NCBI GenBank assembly: GCA_010092775.1
Contig: JAADYZ010000483.1
Location: 1-11,435 of the forward strand
From: Chloroflexota bacterium
GTDB taxonomy: Bacteria > Chloroflexota > Anaerolineae > Aggregatilineales > UBA3940
DNA: 11,435 nt
Direction of reading: 5' to 3'
In this document: positions 8,001-11,435 of the stretch, one piece after another
How positions within the stretch are numbered: position 1 is the stretch's first letter
How the letters are laid out: each line of letters starts with the position of its first letter
Position numbers and translations under genes: made by a program
The notes under the pieces: model-generated
Told to the model about the DNA's origin: nothing
Database searches by the model: none
What the model saw: only the letters and a program-made list of their open reading frames with translations

Positions 8001-10032
8001 CCGCACGCTGCTTCAACGTGGCGTCAGTATCCTGGTAGAGGCGCGCATTATCGATCAGGGCGGCAGCCTGACCAGCGAAAATCTGGATCAGGCGCTTGTC
8101 GTCATCGTTGAAGTTCGAGCCGTCACGCTTGTTGGAAACTTGCAGTAGGCCAATCCGGCGACCACCCGCGCTCAAGGGGACGAGTAAGATGGTCCGTAGA
8201 TTGGCTGTGAGGGCCGTTCCACGTACGCCAAGTGCGTCGATCTTGTCATCGGTCAACACATCGTTGGAGAAGAAAATCTCGTGCTCACGCCAGATTTCAC
8301 GCGCCAAACCACGTCGCCCCAGAACGATCTTGTACTCATCAGCGATGTACTCGGGCATCCCATGGAAGGGTGTCCGCGCTGCAATATGGTCGTGCTCAGG
8401 CTCGTAGATCATCACACCGCAGACTTCTACGCCCATCAGTTCCGCAATCCGCTGGGTTAGCTGACCGTACAACTGCTCCGGATTGGTGAAGGAACTCATG
8501 GCCTGAACGATCTGTTGCAGACCTTCTAGCTCAGCTACGCGGTTCTGCTCTTCGCCATACAGACGCACACTCTCAACGATAATCGAGGCCTGCCCAGCGT
8601 AGGTTTGCAGAATACGGATGTCTTCCAGCGTGAAGGGTGTATTGTTGATCTTATTGCTGACCATCAGAGCGCCGATCTTTTCCTCACCGACAGTCAAGGC
8701 GGCCAACGCGACCGAGTTAATGCCGGCAAACTCAGCCATCATACCGAGCCCCAACTCAATCACCAGGTGGTCGCTGCCGACATCGTTGCTGAACCAGAAG
8801 TTCACGTCTTGCCACAGGCTGCGCGCCGGTCCACCTTGCTCAAGCGGGATGGAGATGTCTTGCACAATCGCATCGGCGATGCCGTACATGGGGCGCTGAG
8901 CGGCCAGGCGATCCAACTCAGGATCGTAAAGAAGCACGCCAGACATATCGACTTCCATCAAGCCTGCCACACGTTGGCTCAATTGGGCGAACAACTGCTG
9001 ACGGTCTTGCAGCGAACTGATCGACGAGGCAATCTGCTGCAAACCAGACAGTTCGTTAACGCGGTCGGCCTGCGCATTGAAGCGCCGAGCGTTATCCAGC
9101 GCGATGGCGGCCTGTTCAGCGATCAAGTCGATCATGGCCAGGTCTTCGCGGTCGAAGCGGTTCGGCTCGTAAGCCATGATCTCAATGGTGCCGATGAAGC
9201 GGTTGCGCACCGTTAACGGCACACCGATGTAGCTGCGGAAAGGCGGGTCGTCTGGTCGGATCACGCGCTGAATAGCATCGAATCTATCGGCGTCCATCAC
9301 CAGGAGCGGCTGGCGCTTGCGGGCCACTCGCCCGGTATAGCCACGATCCAGCCGATATTCTTGGTCCTCACGGTGGGTGGCGTTAATCCAGCTTTGCGGA
9401 CCGTAGCGCTTCACTGGCACCAAATGCTCTTTGTCCTGGCCTTGCAGAGTGATCTGAGCGACGTCATGGGGGACCAGGCGGCGGGTACCAGCCAGGATGG
9501 CTGTCAATGTGTCATCTAAAATCAGGCTGGCGTTGATCGCCCGTGTGATCTCACTAAGGACTTGGAGCGACTTGGGTGAGCCGCGCTCTTCACGATCCAA
9601 AACGGGTAGGGGGGCTTCCTCGCGGATCATGACGACCAGTTGCAGCGCATCACCCACCGCCACGCGGTGCGATGAGGCCTGAAGCTGACGCCGCCCGACT
9701 CGGAAGCTCGCTTGCCCTTCTGCCGCGAACAGCTCCAGAAAGGCTTCCGGCGGATCGACTTGCTGGGCCAGAATCCACAGGTCGGGTTCTGTACCTTGGA
9801 TGTTGAACAACTCGCGGGCGACTTCGTTGGCATAGGTCACCTGGCCGCCAACTTTCGCCACCAACACGGCGTCATTCACAGACGCCAGATTGACTGGAAT
9901 AATCGGTTCCTCGCTGTCAACGAGTAACTCGCGCCGTCGGCTGGTCAAACGGGCGGAGATCATCACCAGCCCGATTATTGACACCCCCGCAATTGCTAAG
10001 AACACACCAAGTGAAATGAGGGTATTATCCAT
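2059..10032 (-). CDS. Giant multi-GAF/PAS sensor histidine kinase (2,657 aa)
   Basis: One uninterrupted frame. Order by residue: a membrane helix (about 5-27); PAS-like (46-140); GAF1 (170-316), GAF2 (342-492), GAF3 (516-666), GAF4 (695-829), GAF5 (860-1022); coiled coil (1024-1075); GAF6 (1090-1241), GAF7 (1274-1433); PAS (1442-1555); GAF8 (1582-1725), GAF9 (1757-1904), GAF10 (1927-2079); coiled coil (2080-2112); GAF11 (2122-2266); PAS (2287-2408); HisKA with H2422 in SHELRTP; HATPase_c with N-box N2539/N2543, G1 DTGIGIP (2572-2578), F-box LFERFF and G2 GTGLGLS (2602-2608). All catalytic motifs are intact, so autophosphorylation is expected. Almost every GAF ends in a NARLY-like helix. Only five cysteines are obvious, none in a Cys-His bilin motif, so the ligands are unknown. 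There is no receiver domain. The kinase sits 41 bp after the REC-GGDEF-like gene, probably in one operon; a GGGCGAGAG stretch precedes the ATG. The protein should be membrane-anchored and otherwise cytoplasmic. Confidence 0.95.
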   Translation of the reverse strand: MDNTLISLGVFLAIAGVSIIGLVMISARLTSRRRELLVDSEEPIIPVNLASVNDAVLVAKVGGQVTYANEVARELFNIQGTEPDLWILAQQVDPPEAFLELFAAEGQASFRVGRRQLQASSHRVAVGDALQLVVMIREEAPLPVLDREERGSPKSLQVLSEITRAINASLILDDTLTAILAGTRRLVPHDVAQITLQGQDKEHLVPVKRYGPQSWINATHREDQEYRLDRGYTGRVARKRQPLLVMDADRFDAIQRVIRPDDPPFRSYIGVPLTVRNRFIGTIEIMAYEPNRFDREDLAMIDLIAEQAAIALDNARRFNAQADRVNELSGLQQIASSISSLQDRQQLFAQLSQRVAGLMEVDMSGVLLYDPELDRLAAQRPMYGIADAIVQDISIPLEQGGPARSLWQDVNFWFSNDVGSDHLVIELGLGMMAEFAGINSVALAALTVGEEKIGALMVSNKINNTPFTLEDIRILQTYAGQASIIVESVRLYGEEQNRVAELEGLQQIVQAMSSFTNPEQLYGQLTQRIAELMGVEVCGVMIYEPEHDHIAARTPFHGMPEYIADEYKIVLGRRGLAREIWREHEIFFSNDVLTDDKIDALGVRGTALTANLRTILLVPLSAGGRRIGLLQVSNKRDGSNFNDDDKRLIQIFAGQAAALIDNARLYQDTDATLKQRAAELRSVARISSELNATLELQRILEVIAIEAERSEGAKWVNLTMFDWDDEGSDINSTMTFGVNLGREARILERAAARNKEIIEVDDFEKVSTFPSPIAGARSALVVPLLLEGNAVGVLSLYSDIPNGLNTNTREYAQALASQAVSAVTNARRYEELIERSELLSRRAEQLTQIFELGRMLRTDQTLEDTLGSVARATREAVGFNRVFINRVDEEKDTVVSFTQFGLNDKQAKAWARNRLRWSDIKGYFIPQYKVSGSYRLPIDESRKLADTLRVPYEIGSTLDYDPERWQPGDLLTVPLNSSTGTLLGLLYVDLPRDGMAPNRETIELLEIFGNQAAIVIENNELYTSVEERAEELARSLADLEHSYRELDEISQEAIQKDMELAQSNQLLNLRAQRLLALHRVMENVDTTQEPNGVLQSIAVEVINEMDVDQCMILMGRDHTSNGASMRSATELAVVAQYGNFPPALNVPAHLNGRDPISTAYVTDRAEVYSLRPTDRRPAAELAQALGTFSMVVLPVSFTDELRGVLMVGRSRRGIAFGEDDRDMFNLLASQIAVEYENSRLYNAVQVEASSAASERDRLQQLHLITTALQQAQTLDDRLKVIVRGISSVGWGRVAITMFDDAMHPARVVAEGFSPDEEATLRAQQFTGDQWLDWIANPRFVSMRVGSSYLLAQENLWVQTHMPEVTEQDSRVDDPTFWQPKDRLVQPMYAGANIIGVLDLRSPENGLRPDEATLRPLELFVQQAASALENARLYMETFELQSYNQAVVESIQQGIIVTDINSRIETVNEYMYREYNWDPAFIGMNLFDVQASLRQAGLASLFQVAARQARPVERTNIQYRVGDEVRIQNIFMYPRFDEEGHTNGVVILLEDVTERSRLEADIALRGQQLAALSDVSRNITATLSVDEVVRNALEQAADVITYDQMTLWNRSDVGDEMVIAGRSGYSDNDWMVGEGVNIQGDPLLSEIAANKYPMIIRDVRSDDRFPQADHRPNRSWLGAPMVSGGILIGLMVFEKAEVHAYAPADAQVASAFANQVAVAIENAQLFEEAAKRASELHSRTQRLTLLNRISSTLGTSLDQNSILQTAIDELVQALDVQQGGVHLFDQEAGQASLTLQCPSHPDGAVDQVLIPLRENPIIQLMRDERRPISIADFADDPQADPIRESFAERNVTSILLIPLVVGNTLTGLISLEETEIRRDFELEQIELAQTVTNQAAVSVQNARLFQETVARQREQSLLTEAMRVATRSIDLEEIVRELATQFLRALSVEGCTISLFAEDDNALNTLIDYAEHGGERTLTEDDYRPELETYYPVTSRLLSDQGAMVLSPSSSGLSEYEIEWMGQRGAQVALLLPLVSQGRSIGLVELWETDGPRRFTQREIRLAQALATSVSSAVQNARLYARMVQLSEELERRVEERTEDLAAERDRIDTLYHIAVELTASLDLDRVLNRALELVGAAVGAEAGQLFLVDPQSDRLIYRAQLAGNVILPPGGKQIPVSRHEGMAGWVMNNRESIVVDDVTIDPRWESIQGTESRRSLLGAPLIANYEVLGCIFFVSDRLAAFNQGHLQLVEAAANQVAVNINNAELYRMIRDQAERLGQMLRSQQTEAAKSQAILESVADGVMVSDHSGEIILFNAAAERILAMRRDEVLGRPASELTGLYGDSVVTWTNMLEAGQDMLASENYNANQFLEAQIEIGSRVVSVHVSPVVHSDEKLGLVSVFRDITREVAADRIKSEFVATVSHELRTPMTSIKGYADLLLLGAAGGINDNQRRFLDVIKSNADRLSFLVNDLLDISRIEQDALDLDIRPVVLQELIEDTLIEYEDRRSNDGREVQFLMDIGENLPSVEADYDRVRQVIDNLVSNAYHYTPDGGTLTIKVSQTDDEYVQVDVIDTGIGIPEEDQARLFERFFRGEHPMVMATPGTGLGLSIVRHLIKMHGGDVWFASKEGEGTTFSFKLPITYVGPTSTYSDDGIRTVR
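8035..9057 (-). repeat. Tandem duplication of a GAF unit inside the kinase (GAF2/GAF3)
   Basis: Residues about 326-492 and 500-666 of the kinase are clearly paralogous and adjacent. Both begin with a linker of the form RVxEL-GLQQI, followed by QL-QR-A-LM-V and GV-(L/I)Y(D/E)PE-D, and share FSNDV in mid-domain. Both carry VSNK in the last strands and end in AGQA plus an RLY helix. This pair resembles each other more than the other nine GAF domains, which points to a relatively recent in-gene duplication. Similarity was judged by eye at protein level, not by alignment score. Confidence 0.7.
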
Positions 10033-10073
10033 CGCTCTCGCCCTATTAACCTAACCCACGTCCGAAACCTATC

Positions 10074-10973
10074 TTAAGCCGTATTGGCGCGTTGTGCTTT
10101 ACGGCGCTCCTCGGCGGCGGCTTCGGTGACCTCACGAATATCGTAAAAGTCACGTTCTGAATTCACCAATCCAATTGACATCGTCATCAGCGGCACCGGC
10201 TTCTGACCGCCGCTGCCATCATCAATCTTCATGCCACCCTGCTCACGATCCACAAAGGAGTAATGTCCTTGTACTTCCTCGTTAAAGCGCTTGAGGATCT
10301 CGCCTTTGATTTTATCGGCATTGGAGGGCTTGGTGATCAGCACGAAGTTGTCGTTACCAGCGTGGCCAATGAAGTCGCTCGGCTCGCCCATATCATCGAC
10401 AATTTCACTGATCAACATCGCCGTGAAACGCAGGGCCTCATCACCAGCCACAAAACCATACTTATCACGGAAGGGGTCAAAGTAGTTGATGCGCATGTCC
10501 ATATAAGCCCACTCTGGCCGACGGATCATCTCGCGCAGTTGATCTTCGATCAAACGACCACTCGGCAGACCTGATCGTGGATCGGTCAACCCCATGCGCT
10601 CAGAGGCTCGGATCGAGTTGGCGATGCGCAGCCGCAGTTCCTCAATGTCGAAGGGCTTGGTGATGTAGTCATCCGCGCCCAACTCCAACCCGGCGATACG
10701 GGCGCTGCGTTCATCGCGTTGGGTCAAGAAAATCACCGGGATATGTTTGGTGCGGGTCCCGGTGCGTAGTGTTTTACATAATGTATACCCATCCATGTCG
10801 GGCAGCATGATGTCTAACACGATCAACTGTGGCATTTGCTGCTGGATGAGCTTGAGCGCCTCACCGCCGCGCCCGGCGACTTCGACATCATAGCCCTGCC
10901 CAGTGAAATAGATCTTGAGCATGTTGGCGATGTCGTGCTCGTCGTCGACAACCATGATTCTGCCTTTTGACAT
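10074..10973 (-). CDS. Response regulator with REC and degenerate GGDEF domain (299 aa)
   Basis: Residues 1-122 are a receiver domain: D10/D11 pocket, phospho-acceptor D54 in LIVLDIMLP, T84 and K106 in YITKPF. Residues about 128-290 follow the GGDEF fold: LTDPRSGLPSGRLIEDQL matches the usual DxLTGLPNR start, and INYFDPFRDKYGFVAGDEALR matches the substrate-binding segment. The signature, however, reads AGNDNF (205-210) instead of GGDEF: the second Gly and the catalytic Glu are both Asn. Diguanylate cyclase activity is therefore unlikely; a GTP-binding, c-di-GMP-binding or docking role is inferred. The C-terminus (residues about 270-299) is charged and probably helical. It is the first gene of the leftward signalling unit, 41 bp before the giant kinase, so it is a likely phosphorylation target. 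An AAGGAAGAG ribosome binding site precedes the ATG at 10971-10973. Confidence 0.92.
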   Translation of the reverse strand: MSKGRIMVVDDEHDIANMLKIYFTGQGYDVEVAGRGGEALKLIQQQMPQLIVLDIMLPDMDGYTLCKTLRTGTRTKHIPVIFLTQRDERSARIAGLELGADDYITKPFDIEELRLRIANSIRASERMGLTDPRSGLPSGRLIEDQLREMIRRPEWAYMDMRINYFDPFRDKYGFVAGDEALRFTAMLISEIVDDMGEPSDFIGHAGNDNFVLITKPSNADKIKGEILKRFNEEVQGHYSFVDREQGGMKIDDGSGGQKPVPLMTMSIGLVNSERDFYDIREVTEAAAEERRKAQRANTA

Positions 10974-11057
10974 ACCACTCTTCCTTGACTCTGTATCCGC
11001 CAGACCCGTGTCGCTGGCATCTTCTATAAGGTGTGAGGCAGTCCTTCGATCCTCCCC

Positions 11058-11092
11058 ATTATAGTATAGACGCTAGTCGCTCGCAGCCGTAA
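11058..11092 (-). promoter_or_regulatory. Candidate promoter of the REC-GGDEF-like/kinase operon
   Basis: On the minus strand TATACT (11063-11068) overlaps TATAAT (11058-11063), giving two good sigma-70 -10 candidates in the 162-bp gap upstream of the regulator gene. TTACGG (11087-11092) lies 18 bp before TATACT as a mediocre -35. Transcription would start about 75-80 bp before the ATG. Called by eye; the -35 is weak, so an activator may be needed. Confidence 0.4.
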
Positions 11093-11135
11093 TTTACTTA
11101 CGTTTTAGTGATCCATCAAACTATAGCGCTACCCA

Positions 11136-11435
11136 CTATGATAGGGCCTGCGGTGCAGGCGCCCAGCCCCGCCCATTGTCGGCAGCACGTTCGCGTACTT
11201 TGGCAATATGTTTGGGCGTCACCATACGCTCAAAACTGACCAGGCCACTCAGCTTGAAGCCATGCCGCCCGGCAATTTCGTCGATCTCCATCACCTTCTC
11301 AATCGAAATATCCCGACCAAGGGTATAGTCCTCAAAGCGGCCTTCCAAGGTCAGCGCCATTGTCTCGGCCATGCAGGCCAGTGCGCGACGCTTTGGGTAG
11401 CCAAAATTGAAGTTGAAGTTCACCTGGCCTGGCAC
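11136..11435 (-). CDS. C-terminus of an acyl-ACP reductase-like dehydrogenase (COG5322 type), 5' end outside window
   Basis: About 99 codons are visible, ending in TAG at 11136-11138. The frame is open to the window edge, and the GTG at the edge is probably an internal Val codon. By recall, the segment RRALACMAETMALTLEG, then YTLGRDISIEKVMEIDEIAGRHGFKL, aligns well with the end of cyanobacterial long-chain acyl-ACP reductase (ERQMFACFAEAMLLEFEG, then WGRNQITIEKMEAIGEASVRHGFQPL). Known: that enzyme makes fatty aldehydes from acyl-ACP with NADPH, using a cysteine in the FACFAE segment (C294 in Synechococcus elongatus). The equivalent Cys is present here, codon 11373-11375. The tail is about 35 residues longer than the cyanobacterial enzyme and ends in a Pro/Ala-rich stretch. 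Relatives are often annotated as amino acid or shikimate dehydrogenases, so the substrate is uncertain. It is separated from the signalling genes by 162 bp and is probably unrelated to them. Confidence 0.65.
   Translation of the reverse strand: MPGQVNFNFNFGYPKRRALACMAETMALTLEGRFEDYTLGRDISIEKVMEIDEIAGRHGFKLSGLVSFERMVTPKHIAKVRERAADNGRGWAPAPQALS

Noticed and set aside
8605..9216. 203-aa plus-strand ORF
   Set aside because: It lies entirely antisense to GAF1-GAF3 of the intact kinase gene, has no recognisable domain, and is one of many such antisense frames along the gene.
2059..10032. Phytochrome or cyanobacteriochrome-type light sensing by the GAF array
   Set aside because: None of the GAF domains shows a Cys-His bilin attachment motif, and no PHY domain was recognised.
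11146..11160. GCCTGC/GCAGGC hairpin as a terminator for the dehydrogenase
   Set aside because: It lies inside the last codons of the gene and is not followed by a T-tract in the direction of transcription.

Overview
The window is moderately GC-rich and densely coding. It looks like a chromosomal segment of a free-living bacterium. Giant histidine kinases with long tandem GAF arrays, response regulators lacking DNA-binding domains, and a cyanobacterial-type acyl-ACP-reductase relative next door suggest a Chloroflexota lineage such as Anaerolineae. That is inference from gene style; the window has no rRNA or other phylogenetic marker.

Layout, left to right. (1) Bases 1-925, minus strand: a class I SAM-dependent methyltransferase. 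Its frame runs on through a proline-rich linker into the first ~20 residues of a formylglycine-generating-enzyme (FGE/SUMF1-type) domain, cut by the window edge. (2) Bases 926-1282: a divergent intergenic region. It holds three or four short direct repeats at exact 11-bp spacing and a plus-strand terminator-like hairpin. (3) 1283-1489, plus strand: a small, very basic 68-aa protein of unknown function, followed by a 9-bp perfect hairpin shared with the convergent gene. (4) 1529-1906, minus: a stand-alone receiver (CheY-like) protein. (5) 2059-10032, minus: a 2,657-residue hybrid-length sensor histidine kinase with one N-terminal membrane helix, three PAS and eleven GAF domains, then HisKA and HATPase_c. 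(6) 10074-10973, minus: a receiver protein with a degenerate GGDEF domain, 41 bp upstream of the kinase and probably its operon partner. (7) 11136-11435, minus: the C-terminus of an acyl-ACP reductase-like dehydrogenase (COG5322 type), with the catalytic-cysteine position conserved.

Genes 4-6 form a signalling module transcribed leftward: REC-GGDEF-like regulator, giant multi-GAF kinase, then, after a strong hairpin, a single REC protein. The kinase has no receiver of its own, and neither receiver partner has a DNA-binding domain. Output is therefore probably protein-protein signalling or a relay to a regulator elsewhere. The large kinase casts many open reading frames on the opposite strand and in other frames; I treat these as shadows. 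No tRNA, rRNA, CRISPR array, insertion sequence or prophage gene was recognised.
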